Shown: piece after piece, positions 25,315-34,506 of the stretch | How positions within the stretch are numbered: the first letter of the stretch is position 1 | Layout of the letters: each line of letters opens with the position of its first letter | Source: Enterobacteriaceae bacterium UBA2655 | Lineage (GTDB): Bacteria > Pseudomonadota > Gammaproteobacteria > Enterobacterales > Enterobacteriaceae | Length of the DNA: 64,000 nt | NCBI GenBank assembly: GCA_002359495.1 | Contig: DENB01000057.1 | Coordinates: 1 to 64,000, forward strand | Reading direction: 5' to 3' | Notes under the pieces: model-generated | What the model saw: the letters and a program-made list of their open reading frames with translations, nothing else | Told to the model about the DNA's origin: nothing | The model's database searches: none | Position numbers and translations under genes: made by a program

Positions 25315-25491
25315 TAAACCCGGGCAGCAACGGACAAACAGCGATCGGGTCTGCGCGCTGATCCCGCATCCTCAAATCGACGCTGCGCCGGATTCAGCAA
25401 CGGGCTGAGTTCGATGCGGACCAGCAGTTTCACTGGCGCTTCAATTCAAAATGGCTGACGAGTGCAGAGCTCTTCATGATCAATATTTTTT

Positions 25492-25527
25492 TGCACCCGG
25501 GAGTAAAAATATTTGCAATCGGGTGCA
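25492..25527. promoter_or_regulatory. Inverted repeat, possible LacI-type operator
   Basis: TGCACCCG (25492-25499) pairs with CGGGTGCA (25520-25527). Within it TGCAATCGGGTGCA (25514-25527) resembles the TGCAAnCGnTTGCA form of LacI/GalR operators. It lies 145 bases before the LacI-type gene, fitting autoregulation. The remainder of the gap 25315-25671 shows no gene. Confidence 0.4.
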
Positions 25528-25671
25528 CAGATTAACATAATCGCAACAACAAATTTTCATGGCTGTTAACAGTGTTCAACAACCGGCATTTCTACAGGCG
25601 AAAGGTTTCATTTCGGCTCTGTTTGACATTCAATGCATTAGCCCGTAACCCGCTGACAGAATGCAGAAAAT

Positions 25672-27162
25672 ATGACCAAAAAAGTTAACGTAGCACAGCA
25701 GCGCAAGGCGACCGCCAGCGATGTCGCGCAGATGGCTGGCGTATCGAAATGGACCGTTTCCCGCGCCTTTACTGACGGCGCCTCTATTTCGAAAAAAGCG
25801 CGGGCATCCGTGCTGGCTGCTGCCGATGCGCTGGGTTATCGACCAAATTTGCTGGCGCGCAGCCTGTCGCAGAAGCGCACGCAGATTATCGGCGTGGCGA
25901 TAGACGAGCTGAAAAATCTGCATTCGATGATGATGCTGGATGCCGTGACCCGTCAGCTACAGGCGCGCGGCTATACCGCGCTGCTGCTGAATATCACCGA
26001 AGGGGAAAACTACCGCTCGGTGATGACGATGGCCGATCAGCTGCAGGTGGACGGCATTCTGTTTCTGGGCACGCTGCTGACCGATGAAATGAAAGCGATC
26101 GCGCAGGATATTCATCGCATACCGCTGGTACAGGTGTTTCGCAACGCTGACGAGCCGGGTATCGACAGTGTGGCCAACGACGGATATCAGGCGGGGCAAC
26201 AAATCGCCGCGCTGCTGCTGGCGCAGGATTATCAAACCTACGGCTATATGAAAGGGCCGGATACCTGCTCCAGTCATCTGTTGCGTATGGAAGGCTATCG
26301 CGACGGGCTTGCGGCGGCGGGCAAGCCGCTGGATCTGTTGCTGACTGCCGGTCATTACGAGCGTCGGCTGGCCTATGAAACCCTGCGTGATTATCTGCAA
26401 CGACCAGATACCACGTCGCCAGTGGATGCGCTGTTTTGCGAAAACGACGTGCTGGCGCTGGGCGCCATGGATGCGCTACGGGAGGCAGGCCTTTCGATGG
26501 CGATCGTCGGTTTTGACGATATTGACGAGGCGAGCGCGCCGGCCTGGCAACAGGAGCGGGCGGCATTGATGCAGGAAGCGGAAAAGCTTTGCCATGCCGC
26601 GGTTGAGCTGAATTGCCCGGTAGTGCAGATCATGGCGCTAACGGAAATCGATGCTCTCTCCGAAGCGGAACGCAACGCCGTTTTGCTGGAAAATATCTCG
26701 GCCATCGCCGATATCGGCAAGCCGCTGGGCATTAAGTTTCAGATCGAATTTGTGGCCTTTACCGCTTTCAACTCCCTGAGCCAGGCGCTGGCGCTTATCC
26801 AGCAGAGCGGCAAAGATAACGTCGGCGTGGTGATCGATTTCTGGCACCTGCACGCGGGCGGAAAATCCCGGCCGGAAGAGGTCGCCGCCATGGATAAAAA
26901 TCTGATCTATGGCGTGCATTTTTGCGATGGCCGCGCCGCCCGACCCGGTGAAGCCTGGGATGAGCAGGTGCAGCGCAACTATGCGCCCGGCGAAGGCGAG
27001 GTGGACATTCCGCGCTGGGTCGAGGCGGTAAAAGCGACCGGCTACGACGGCGTCTGGTCTCCCGAGCTGCTCAGCCCGCGCAACTGGGAGCTGGATCTCT
27101 GGGAAGTCGCCCGCGGTTGTCGTGAAAGCATGGAAACAGCGCTGATAAACACAACGGCCTGA
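25672..27162 (+). CDS. Chimera: LacI-family regulator fused to sugar isomerase C-terminus
   Basis: A continuous 496-residue frame made of two unrelated parts. Residues 1 to about 292 are a LacI-family repressor (helix-turn-helix SDVAQMAGVSKWTVSRAFTD, ligand domain to MAIVGFDDIDEASAPAW) that stops about 50-60 residues early. From about residue 296 the sequence is the C-terminal two thirds of a sugar phosphate isomerase/epimerase-type TIM barrel (AEKLCHAAVELNCPVVQI, VGVVIDFWHLH, IYGVHFCDGRA, GEVDIPRWVEAV, WSPELLSP). The isomerase lacks its first 80-90 residues. The simplest reading is one deletion joining two neighbouring genes in frame near 26550. DNA binding may survive; effector binding, dimer geometry and catalysis are doubtful. 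Confidence 0.85.
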   Translation: MTKKVNVAQQRKATASDVAQMAGVSKWTVSRAFTDGASISKKARASVLAAADALGYRPNLLARSLSQKRTQIIGVAIDELKNLHSMMMLDAVTRQLQARGYTALLLNITEGENYRSVMTMADQLQVDGILFLGTLLTDEMKAIAQDIHRIPLVQVFRNADEPGIDSVANDGYQAGQQIAALLLAQDYQTYGYMKGPDTCSSHLLRMEGYRDGLAAAGKPLDLLLTAGHYERRLAYETLRDYLQRPDTTSPVDALFCENDVLALGAMDALREAGLSMAIVGFDDIDEASAPAWQQERAALMQEAEKLCHAAVELNCPVVQIMALTEIDALSEAERNAVLLENISAIADIGKPLGIKFQIEFVAFTAFNSLSQALALIQQSGKDNVGVVIDFWHLHAGGKSRPEEVAAMDKNLIYGVHFCDGRAARPGEAWDEQVQRNYAPGEGEVDIPRWVEAVKATGYDGVWSPELLSPRNWELDLWEVARGCRESMETALINTTA

Positions 27163-27572
27163 CGCTTTTTCAGTGACTGGATAATACGCATAAATTTCAT
27201 CAGCGGTGCGTCTGAAATAAGACGCATCTGGTGTCGGACCCTTTGATAAGCGACTTTTTAGCCTCATTTACTAAATAAGCGCCTGTTGCAGATGTAGATT
27301 AGGTTACATGTCGCGCTTATTTATATTCCCACAGCGTCAGACGTTTCACCTGACCGCGCGCGAGGCGGCAGAACTTGTCAGGGGTAGCGTCTACACTCAC
27401 GGACAAAAGTGGGTGGTCGATGCCGTAACGAAGCATTCGAGTTTCTATCCGTATGGAAGGGGCGAAACCCTTATTCCTGCCGGTACGGGAAAATAGTATC
27501 CGCTTCATTTTGACCAATTTTCTGAGGAGGCGAACGCCGCCGCCAACGCCAGCTAAAACAGGAGCAAGGTTT
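27163..27572. other. 410-base gap without a recognisable gene
   Basis: Short frames on both strands (for example 27308-27496) have no family resemblance and no ribosome site. Only the AGGAGCAAGG site just before 27573 is of note. Confidence 0.4.
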
Positions 27573-28982
27573 ATGTCAGATAAGCATATTGTCATCATCG
27601 GCGGTGGATTTACCGGGACGGCGTTGGCAATTCACCTTGCGCGTCTTGGTCATGCCGGTCTCAACGTCACGGTGATTGAGCCGCGCCCGCAGCTGGCGCA
27701 GGGCGTCGCTTACAGTACCGACGATCCGGCGCACCGTATCAATGTCCCGGCCTCACGCATGCAGCTCGCCGGCGATGAAGAGGGCGTTTTTGATCGCTGG
27801 TTCCGCGCTTCGTCTGATTTTAACGCGGATCCTGACGCGCTCTGGAGCGACGGCAATCTTTATCCGCAGCGCGGACAGTTCGGTCGCTGGGTCAATGAAC
27901 GGTTCAACCAGGCTAAGCAGCATACTGCGGTAAAACTGACTCACCTGCGCGATCGGGCCGTCGCATTGCATAACGGCGTGGTGACTACAGCTTCAGGCGG
28001 CGAATATCGCGCTGACGAGGTGGTGCTGGCGATCAGCCATCCGCCCCCTGAGGTGCCCCGCATCCTGAATATGTTACGCGGTCACGCCAGTCTGATTGCC
28101 GACCCCTGGCAACGCGACGCTCTGGCAAGCGTAAACATCGACGATCGCGTGGCGATCATCGGATCGGGTTTGACCATGTCAGATATGGTCGCCTCGCTGC
28201 ATCGTCAGGGCCATCGCGGCAACATCACCGTTTTTTCCCGTCATGGATTGCTGCCGCGCAATAACCTGAGCGGTATCTATGAGAACCGAACGCTGGATTA
28301 TTGTCAGCCGCAGCAGGCCAGCGCGCGCGGCTGGTTGCGCCGGGTTCGCCGGGAGGTTAAGCAAGCTGCTGCAGAAAATTTGCCCTGGCAGCTGGTGCTG
28401 GATGATATACGCCGTCATGGACAGCAGATCTGGCAATCGCTCTCGCTGAAAGAGCAGCGCCGTTTTCTGCGTCATCTGCGGCCGTGGTGGGACGTCCACC
28501 GTTACCGCATCGCTCCGCAGGTGCATGCGGTATTGCACCAGCTACAGGCCAGCGGCCAGCTCAGTGTTCTCGCCGCCCGTTTGCTCGCCGCCGCTGCGAC
28601 CGATAAAGGCATTCAGCTCACGCTGCAACCGCGTGGTTCAATCCCCGAAGAACGGGTGGTGGATAAAGTGATCGTCACGACCGGACCGGCGCATGGCGCG
28701 CTGCTCAACAGCGATGCTTTGCTGCGGCAGCTTGCTCAAGAGGGCGTCATCCAGGCCGATCCGCTGGCGCTCGGCATTCACGTCAACGCGCTATCGCAAA
28801 CCCTTACGGCTCAGGGAAAGGCCAATCCCCATATCTATGTCGCCGGACCGGCGGCCCGCGCGCGCTTTGGCGAACTGATGGGACTGCCGCAGGTGGCGGA
28901 ACATGCCGAAGCGGTGGCGCGGCAGCTGCTTGGCGTCACCTCATCCGCGTCCTGCGCGCAAGCTCCCGGCGCTGCTCCCTGA
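27573..28982 (+). CDS. FAD/NAD(P)-binding protein (YdhS-like)
   Basis: The 469-residue flavoprotein begins with a Rossmann fold, IVIIGGGFTGTALAIHLA, and the family block VAYSTDDPAHRINVPASRM, followed by a second nucleotide segment VAIIGSGLTMSDMVASL and a late HIYVAGPAARARFGELMGLP. This is the NAD_binding_9/YdhS group, often encoded in metal or amino-acid related clusters but with no settled reaction. The start ATG at 27573 has AGGAG seven bases upstream; in-frame sequence before it (from 27453) has no site. It is monocistronic. Confidence 0.8.
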   Translation: MSDKHIVIIGGGFTGTALAIHLARLGHAGLNVTVIEPRPQLAQGVAYSTDDPAHRINVPASRMQLAGDEEGVFDRWFRASSDFNADPDALWSDGNLYPQRGQFGRWVNERFNQAKQHTAVKLTHLRDRAVALHNGVVTTASGGEYRADEVVLAISHPPPEVPRILNMLRGHASLIADPWQRDALASVNIDDRVAIIGSGLTMSDMVASLHRQGHRGNITVFSRHGLLPRNNLSGIYENRTLDYCQPQQASARGWLRRVRREVKQAAAENLPWQLVLDDIRRHGQQIWQSLSLKEQRRFLRHLRPWWDVHRYRIAPQVHAVLHQLQASGQLSVLAARLLAAAATDKGIQLTLQPRGSIPEERVVDKVIVTTGPAHGALLNSDALLRQLAQEGVIQADPLALGIHVNALSQTLTAQGKANPHIYVAGPAARARFGELMGLPQVAEHAEAVARQLLGVTSSASCAQAPGAAP

Positions 28983-29079
28983 CGAGACCGCTTCTGGCCT
29001 CAAATAAGGACAATAAAATAAAATTTCCTGAGGCAGGATTGGTTAAAAAGGACACATCAAGGCTGTTAAAAATATAAAA

Positions 29080-29106
29080 AATCCGCAACCCAGGGGATTG
29101 CGGATT
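29080..29106 (-). terminator. Terminator of the PQQ dehydrogenase operon
   Basis: AATCCGCAA (29080-29088) and TTGCGGATT (29098-29106) form a nine-base stem. Read on the minus strand it is followed by TTTTTATATTTTT. Confidence 0.75.
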
Positions 29107-29179
29107 GTAACGCAGCTCAGCCGCTAATTTCAGGCTTAGCGCATCGCTAACATGACCGATTTGGCCTGCCAGCGTATAC

Positions 29180-31285
29180 TCACTGGTTGCTTTCGGGCAA
29201 AGCGTAAACCACGACCTGGTCGCCGACCTGATCCTTCAGGATGGTGTTGCCACCGGCCACGAAAGCCACGTATTCACGTCCTTTCCAGGCGTAAACGGAA
29301 GGATTCGCCACGGCTGGCGCTTCAACTTGATCGGACCACAGCTCTTTACCGCTATCCAGCGAATAAGCACGCACTTTGGCATCCATCGAGGCACCGATAA
29401 AAATGACGCCGCCTGCCGTGACGGCAGGGCCGCCGATGGTCGGAGAACCCCAGCTTTCCGGCATGAAAAAGCCGTACTGCTGAGACGCACCAATCGGCCT
29501 GCGCCACTTCACGTCACCGGTATGCATGTCCAGCGCCACCAATTCGCCAAATGGCGGTTTCCAGCACGGCATGCCCAGCCAGTTACGCGCGACCAGCAGA
29601 CGCATGCCGTAAGGCGCGCCTTCCTGCGCTGCGAAACCATTCTCGTTGCCGGAGCCGGTATTCGCTTTATCGTAATCTTCGCGACTGTAAAGCTTCACGT
29701 ATTGAACGATATGCGACGTGTTCACGACCGCGATCTGGCTTTGAGGATCGAATGCCACACCGCCCCATTGCACGCCGCCGGAACTGTCAGGATAGGTCAG
29801 CGCACCCTCGCCCTTGGTGGTTGGCGGCGTATACATACCTTCGTAGCTCAGCTTATCCCACAAACGCGAACACTGGCCAGCGCCGACGATATCAGCCAGC
29901 TGCCATAATGCCGGTTTTTTTGACTGATCCAGCAGCGGCGCGGGTTTGGTCGGAAAGGGCTGGGTTGGCGACAATTTTTCGCCCTGCACCGAACCGTCGC
30001 CCTGCGGCACCGGACGCTCTTCGATTGGCCAGACATCTTCACCCGTCAGACGGTTAACCACAAACAGAAAGCCCTGCTTGGTGGCCTGTATCAGCGCCGG
30101 GATCGGTTTGCCGTTAACCGTGATGTCCATCAGGGTCGGCGCGGAGTTGATGTCATAATCCCAGACATCATGGTGCACCCACTGGCGCGACCAGACGACT
30201 TTGCCGGTGTTAACGTCCAGAGCCGTAGTCGAGGTGCCTAACGGTATGGCATCGACGCGATTGCCGCCCCAGTAGTTAGGCGAAGGCGATGAAACCGGCA
30301 GGTAAATCAGACCGTGCGCGATATCGGCAGACATTTGCGTCCAGACGTTTGCGGTTCCGGTACGTTTACGAATATCAGCAGGGATCGCGTCAAAGGTCCA
30401 TTCACGTTTGCCAGTCTTTGCGTTGACGGAGAAAACGGTTCCCGGCGGCGCCTCTTCGTAAGCCCAGTCTTTACCCGCCCAGCCGAAGATCAGATGATCG
30501 CCCACCACCGTTGGCGGCTGCAGCAGCGAAAGCGGAAACTTCGCGTTTATGGTGTTCCATTGTTCGACATTCAGCACGCCGCGATCTGCAAAGTTCTCAC
30601 ATGGCTTGCCGGAATCGGCATCCAGCGCATAAAGCTTTCCGTCAACCGTACCCATATAAACAATTTTCTGGCATGCCTGCCCGGCGACCGGGTTTTTCGC
30701 CTGCCAGTAAGCCACACCCCGGTTTTTTAATACGGGTTGCGTCAGCGCTTCGCGCGGCGCTTTGGTGTCATAGCTCCATTTCTCTTTACCTGTGCCCGGA
30801 TCGAGCGCTATCAACCGGTAGAACGGCGTACCGATGTAAAGGGTGTCGTTAGCGAATATCGGCGTGGCTGACCAGACAGTCGCCGGGGTTGCGCCTTTAC
30901 CATCCGCAACGTCGCCAGTATGGAATTCCCACACTTTTTTCAGTTGCCCGACATTATCGGCAGTGATCTGTTTAAGCGGGCTGTATTTTTGCGCGTTCAA
31001 CTGGCCGTGGAAGCTGTCCCATGTCGCCGATGCGGGTACCAGCGGTGTCGCTGCATGGGCGTCAGATTCCACTTGCTGGTTATTCTGTTTGCCGGATGCT
31101 GCCTCTTTCGTGGTGATCGTCATGCCGGGCGACTGCTGGTCGGCAGCGTCAACGTCGAGATCGTTATGCGTTCCCTGAGTAGCCTGGGCATCGTTCTTCT
31201 GAGCCAGCAGGGTTGCCGGGAACATCAGCAAAGCCAGCGCTGTCAGGCTGCCCGCCACCACATTTATACGTTTGTCATTATACAA
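29180..31285 (-). CDS. PQQ-dependent dehydrogenase large subunit (glucose/quinate/polyol type)
   Basis: The 701-residue protein has an N-terminal hydrophobic export segment (about 11-28) and an eight-bladed quinoprotein domain: WDSFHGQLNAQKYSPLKQI at the start, W-motifs such as LDVNTGKVVWSRQ and LDMHTGDVKWRRP, and the family's HHDVWDYD segment. It would oxidise a sugar or polyol in the periplasm and pass electrons to ubiquinone. A separate small membrane subunit precedes it by ten bases, which is the gene order of the SldB-SldA polyol dehydrogenase; fused glucose dehydrogenase carries that region in one chain. The start is TTG (31285) with GAGGAG nine bases upstream; no in-frame ATG is close. 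Substrate glucose, quinate or polyol remains open. PQQ synthesis genes are not in the window. Confidence 0.87.
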   Translation of the reverse strand: MYNDKRINVVAGSLTALALLMFPATLLAQKNDAQATQGTHNDLDVDAADQQSPGMTITTKEAASGKQNNQQVESDAHAATPLVPASATWDSFHGQLNAQKYSPLKQITADNVGQLKKVWEFHTGDVADGKGATPATVWSATPIFANDTLYIGTPFYRLIALDPGTGKEKWSYDTKAPREALTQPVLKNRGVAYWQAKNPVAGQACQKIVYMGTVDGKLYALDADSGKPCENFADRGVLNVEQWNTINAKFPLSLLQPPTVVGDHLIFGWAGKDWAYEEAPPGTVFSVNAKTGKREWTFDAIPADIRKRTGTANVWTQMSADIAHGLIYLPVSSPSPNYWGGNRVDAIPLGTSTTALDVNTGKVVWSRQWVHHDVWDYDINSAPTLMDITVNGKPIPALIQATKQGFLFVVNRLTGEDVWPIEERPVPQGDGSVQGEKLSPTQPFPTKPAPLLDQSKKPALWQLADIVGAGQCSRLWDKLSYEGMYTPPTTKGEGALTYPDSSGGVQWGGVAFDPQSQIAVVNTSHIVQYVKLYSREDYDKANTGSGNENGFAAQEGAPYGMRLLVARNWLGMPCWKPPFGELVALDMHTGDVKWRRPIGASQQYGFFMPESWGSPTIGGPAVTAGGVIFIGASMDAKVRAYSLDSGKELWSDQVEAPAVANPSVYAWKGREYVAFVAGGNTILKDQVGDQVVVYALPESNQ

Positions 31286-31295
31286 GTGACGCTCC

Positions 31296-31661
31296 TCAAG
31301 CTCTGGCTAATTTAGCGTGGTTGACCGGACTGCTGAGCATAGCAATCAGCCCTGCCAGACCCACTACCATGGCTGCGGTAATTATCCACTGATGGAGAAG
31401 TAGCGCGGCAAAACCTATTCCGAACAGAACCAGCAGGATAATGATGGCCCAGAAAATGCGGGAACCGCGGTTTGAGCTGGCGCGAAGCAGGAAAGCAAGC
31501 ACAGCCAGAACAACGTTAGCGACAGCGACGCCCAGTGCGCCAATGGTTCCGGTGACGCCGGTCAGCGGTGTTAGCCAGGCATAAAGCGCCAGCACGAAGC
31601 CAACTACAGCGGCCAGGAGCAATAGCATGATGCCCCAACGTGCAGATTGAGAAAGCGACAT
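31296..31661 (-). CDS. Small membrane subunit of the PQQ dehydrogenase (SldB-like)
   Basis: The 121-residue protein has four hydrophobic helices and matches in size and topology both SldB and the N-terminal membrane part of enterobacterial glucose dehydrogenase. It should anchor the catalytic subunit and carry the quinone site. It is the first gene of the pair. Sequence identity to any one family is not certain to me; the position next to the catalytic gene is the main evidence. Confidence 0.78.
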   Translation of the reverse strand: MSLSQSARWGIMLLLLAAVVGFVLALYAWLTPLTGVTGTIGALGVAVANVVLAVLAFLLRASSNRGSRIFWAIIILLVLFGIGFAALLLHQWIITAAMVVGLAGLIAMLSSPVNHAKLARA

Positions 31662-32191
31662 AGCAAGTGTATCCCCTGTTGAAAATAACCCTGTTGAATT
31701 GAGGTAACTGGCCGGAAACAGAGCTATCGACTGAAATCCGCTTCGAACATGCAGTGAACAAAGTTTGTAAGCGCAGCGCAGGCAGTAGCTGAAATCTGTA
31801 CCGGACGCGAAAAAGTATAGAAGAGGTTCAAGGACTTGCGAATAAAGCGCTTAATCATCCCGGAGGGCTAAACAAGCAACGACAAATTGGAGTCAGAGGT
31901 CTGACGCTTAAATTTTTGTATCCTGAGTCTGCAACTGGCACGCCTTCTTCGGACGATGCTCTGCGTTACGGAGCCAGAAAGCTGGCGGAACTTATCAGGC
32001 GCCGGAAAAGTTAATGCTGCTTCCCGGTGCCTGGCTGATATCGCGTGCTTAAGTTGTCATTTTTCTGCCGCAGCCGTCTGTTAACAATAAATTAAATATT
32101 GTGGAGTAGTTCAAATAATCCGCCGATGGTATTATAAAGGTATTATTTGTGGTGTTAGATTGGTCTCACCACCACCGGGGAGAGTGATCCA
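31662..32191. other. 530-base intergenic region with control repeats
   Basis: Holds the divergent promoters of the PQQ operon and the yegT-like gene. A direct repeat GGTATTAT occurs at 32128-32135 and 32139-32146, and GTGGTG (32149-32154) faces CACCAC (32167-32172) just before the transporter start. Either could bind the GntR-type regulator of the cluster. No gene is seen in the rest. Confidence 0.45.
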
Positions 32192-33466
32192 ATGAAAACA
32201 GCAATACCAAAACTATCGTTTATGATGTTTCTGGAATGGTTTATCTGGGGCGCATGGTTCGTGCCGCTCTGGGCCTTTCTCAGTAAAAACGGCTTCACGC
32301 CAGTTGAGATCGCCTGGTGCTATGCCTGTACTTCGCTTGCCGCTATTCTTTCGCCGATCCTCGTCGGATCGCTGGCGGACCGCTTTTTCCAGGCGCAGAA
32401 GGTCTTGTCGCTGTTGATGATCGTTGGATCGATCCTGATCTATTTCGCCGCGCAACAGACCCACTTTAGCGGTTTCTTTCCGCTACTGTTGTTGTACGCG
32501 CTCACTTATATGCCAACCATCGCGCTGACCAACAGTATCGCCTTCTCGCATGTTGGCGATGTGGAGCGCGACTACCCGCGCGTTCGCGTTATGGGCACGA
32601 TCGGCTGGATCGCCTCAGGCATCGCCTGCGGATTTCTGCCGCCGCTGCTCGGCTTTGGCGATATCTCCGCCAGCAACGTGCCGCTGCTTATCACGGCCGC
32701 CAGTTCGCTGGCGCTGGGCATTTTTGCGCTGACGCTGCCCGCTACCGAGCCGAAAAGCACCGGAAAATTCAGCCTGCGCGTGGCGCTGGGTCTTGATGCG
32801 TTGCACCTGTTAAAGGATCGCAGCTTCCTCGTGTTCTTTGTCTGCTCGTTCCTGTTCAGCATGCCGCTGGCGTTCTATTACATTTTTGCCGAAGGCTACC
32901 TGACGGAAGTGGGACTGCCGCACGCGACCGGCTGGATGACGCTTGGCCAGATATCAGAAATTTTCTTTCTTCTGGCGCTGCCTTTCTTTATCAAACGCTT
33001 CGGTATTGGCAAAGTCCTGCTGCTGGGGCTGTTTACCGCCGCGCTGCGTTACGCCTTCTTCGTGTTCGGCGGCGATCAAAACATGCTGACCATCGGTTTA
33101 CTGTTTATGGGCATTCTGTTACACGGCGTCAGCTACGACTTCTATTTTATTACCGCCTATATCTACGTTGATAAAAAAGCGCCGGTGGCGATGCGCAACG
33201 CCGCGCAGGGCTTGATTACGCTGGCCTGCCAGGGGATTGGCAGCCTGCTCGGCTACCGCCTTGGCGGCTATCTGATGCAGGAGATGTTTGCTTACGACTC
33301 GCCGCGCAATGGCCAGACGTTCAACTGGGCAGGCATGTGGATGTTCGGCAGCGTAATGATTGTCATCATTACCATCGCTTTCATTCTGCTGTTCCGCGAC
33401 GGTAAAAAACGCAGCGACGAACTCACCGCTTTCGGGCAATCAGCAACCGCTGACAGCAATAAATAA
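32192..33466 (+). CDS. yegT: YegT-like nucleoside transporter (NupG/XapB family MFS)
   Basis: The 424-residue protein has twelve membrane segments and the nucleoside:H+ symporter features MMFLEWFIWGAWFVPLW, IALTNSIAFSHV and GVSYDFYFITAYIYVD. Together with the following ADP-ribosylglycohydrolase, PfkB kinase and GntR regulator it reproduces the E. coli yegTUV/yegW arrangement. It should import a nucleoside or ribosylated compound with protons. The first gene of the operon; yegU follows after 11 bases. Confidence 0.88.
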   Translation: MKTAIPKLSFMMFLEWFIWGAWFVPLWAFLSKNGFTPVEIAWCYACTSLAAILSPILVGSLADRFFQAQKVLSLLMIVGSILIYFAAQQTHFSGFFPLLLLYALTYMPTIALTNSIAFSHVGDVERDYPRVRVMGTIGWIASGIACGFLPPLLGFGDISASNVPLLITAASSLALGIFALTLPATEPKSTGKFSLRVALGLDALHLLKDRSFLVFFVCSFLFSMPLAFYYIFAEGYLTEVGLPHATGWMTLGQISEIFFLLALPFFIKRFGIGKVLLLGLFTAALRYAFFVFGGDQNMLTIGLLFMGILLHGVSYDFYFITAYIYVDKKAPVAMRNAAQGLITLACQGIGSLLGYRLGGYLMQEMFAYDSPRNGQTFNWAGMWMFGSVMIVIITIAFILLFRDGKKRSDELTAFGQSATADSNK

Positions 33467-33477
33467 AGGATTTAACC

Positions 33478-34506
33478 ATGACGATGACACATCAGGAGAA
33501 ACGGATTTTAGGCGCGTTTTATGGCCAGGCGCTGGGCGATGCAATGGGAATGCCTTCGGAATTATGGCCGCGCAGTCGCGTGAAACAGCACTTTGGCTGG
33601 ATCGATCGCTTTCTGCCCGGTCCGGCAGAAAACAATGCCGCCTGCTATTTTGGCCAGGCGGCCTTTACCGACGATACCTCAATGGCGCTGGCGCTGGCCG
33701 ACGCCATCGTCACGCACGATGGCGAAATCCATGCGGAAACAATCGGAGCCAATATTCTGCGTTGGGCAGAAGCCTTTGATGCGTTCAATAAGAACGTGCT
33801 GGGACCCACGTCAAAAATTGCCCTTAACGCGCTGAAAAACGGCACGCCGGTGGCGCAACTGGAGAACAACGGCATGACCAACGGCGCGGCCATGCGCGTA
33901 TCGCCGCTGGGCTGCCTGCTGCCGGCACGCGATCTCAACGCCTTTATCGATGCGGTAGCGCTGGCCTCCAGCCCGACGCACAAATCCGACGTGGCGATCT
34001 CCGGCGCCACGGTGATTGCCTGGGCGGTTTCGCGCGCGATTGACGGCGCGAGCTGGGCGACTATCCGCGATGAACTGCCGACGATAGCGCGGGCTGCGCA
34101 GGAAAAACGCGTGACGACGTTCAGCGCCTCTATGGCGGCGCGTCTGGAGCTGGCGCTTGGCGTGGTCGCGCAGGGCAGGGGCGTGGAGTCGACGATGCAG
34201 CAGATTTACGATCTGGTCGGCACCGGAACCGGCACCATCGAATCGGTGCCGGCGGCGATCGCGATGGTAGAACTGGCCGACACCGATCCTAATCGCTGCG
34301 CCATTCTTTGCGCCAACCTCGGCGGCGATACTGATACCATTGGCGCAATGGCGGTGGCGATATGCGGCGCGCTGCACGGCATTGATGGCATCGATGCGCA
34401 GCTGAAAGCGGAACTGGATGCGGCCAACGATTTGGATTTTACGCACTACAGCCGCACTTTCACCCGTTTCCGCCAGCAGCGCGAGGCCGCCTATGCTGAC
34501 GCCTGA
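33478..34506 (+). CDS. yegU: ADP-ribosylglycohydrolase family protein YegU
   Basis: The 342-residue all-helical protein has the paired metal sites of the family: FTDDTSMALALADAI (Asp-Asp near the N-terminus) and GGDTDTIGAMA near the C-terminus, with GQALGDAMGMPSELW at the start. Such enzymes hydrolyse the N- or O-glycosidic bond of ADP-ribosyl groups or related ribosides. In this operon it would split the imported riboside. Its end overlaps the kinase start by 14 bases. Confidence 0.88.
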   Translation: MTMTHQEKRILGAFYGQALGDAMGMPSELWPRSRVKQHFGWIDRFLPGPAENNAACYFGQAAFTDDTSMALALADAIVTHDGEIHAETIGANILRWAEAFDAFNKNVLGPTSKIALNALKNGTPVAQLENNGMTNGAAMRVSPLGCLLPARDLNAFIDAVALASSPTHKSDVAISGATVIAWAVSRAIDGASWATIRDELPTIARAAQEKRVTTFSASMAARLELALGVVAQGRGVESTMQQIYDLVGTGTGTIESVPAAIAMVELADTDPNRCAILCANLGGDTDTIGAMAVAICGALHGIDGIDAQLKAELDAANDLDFTHYSRTFTRFRQQREAAYADA

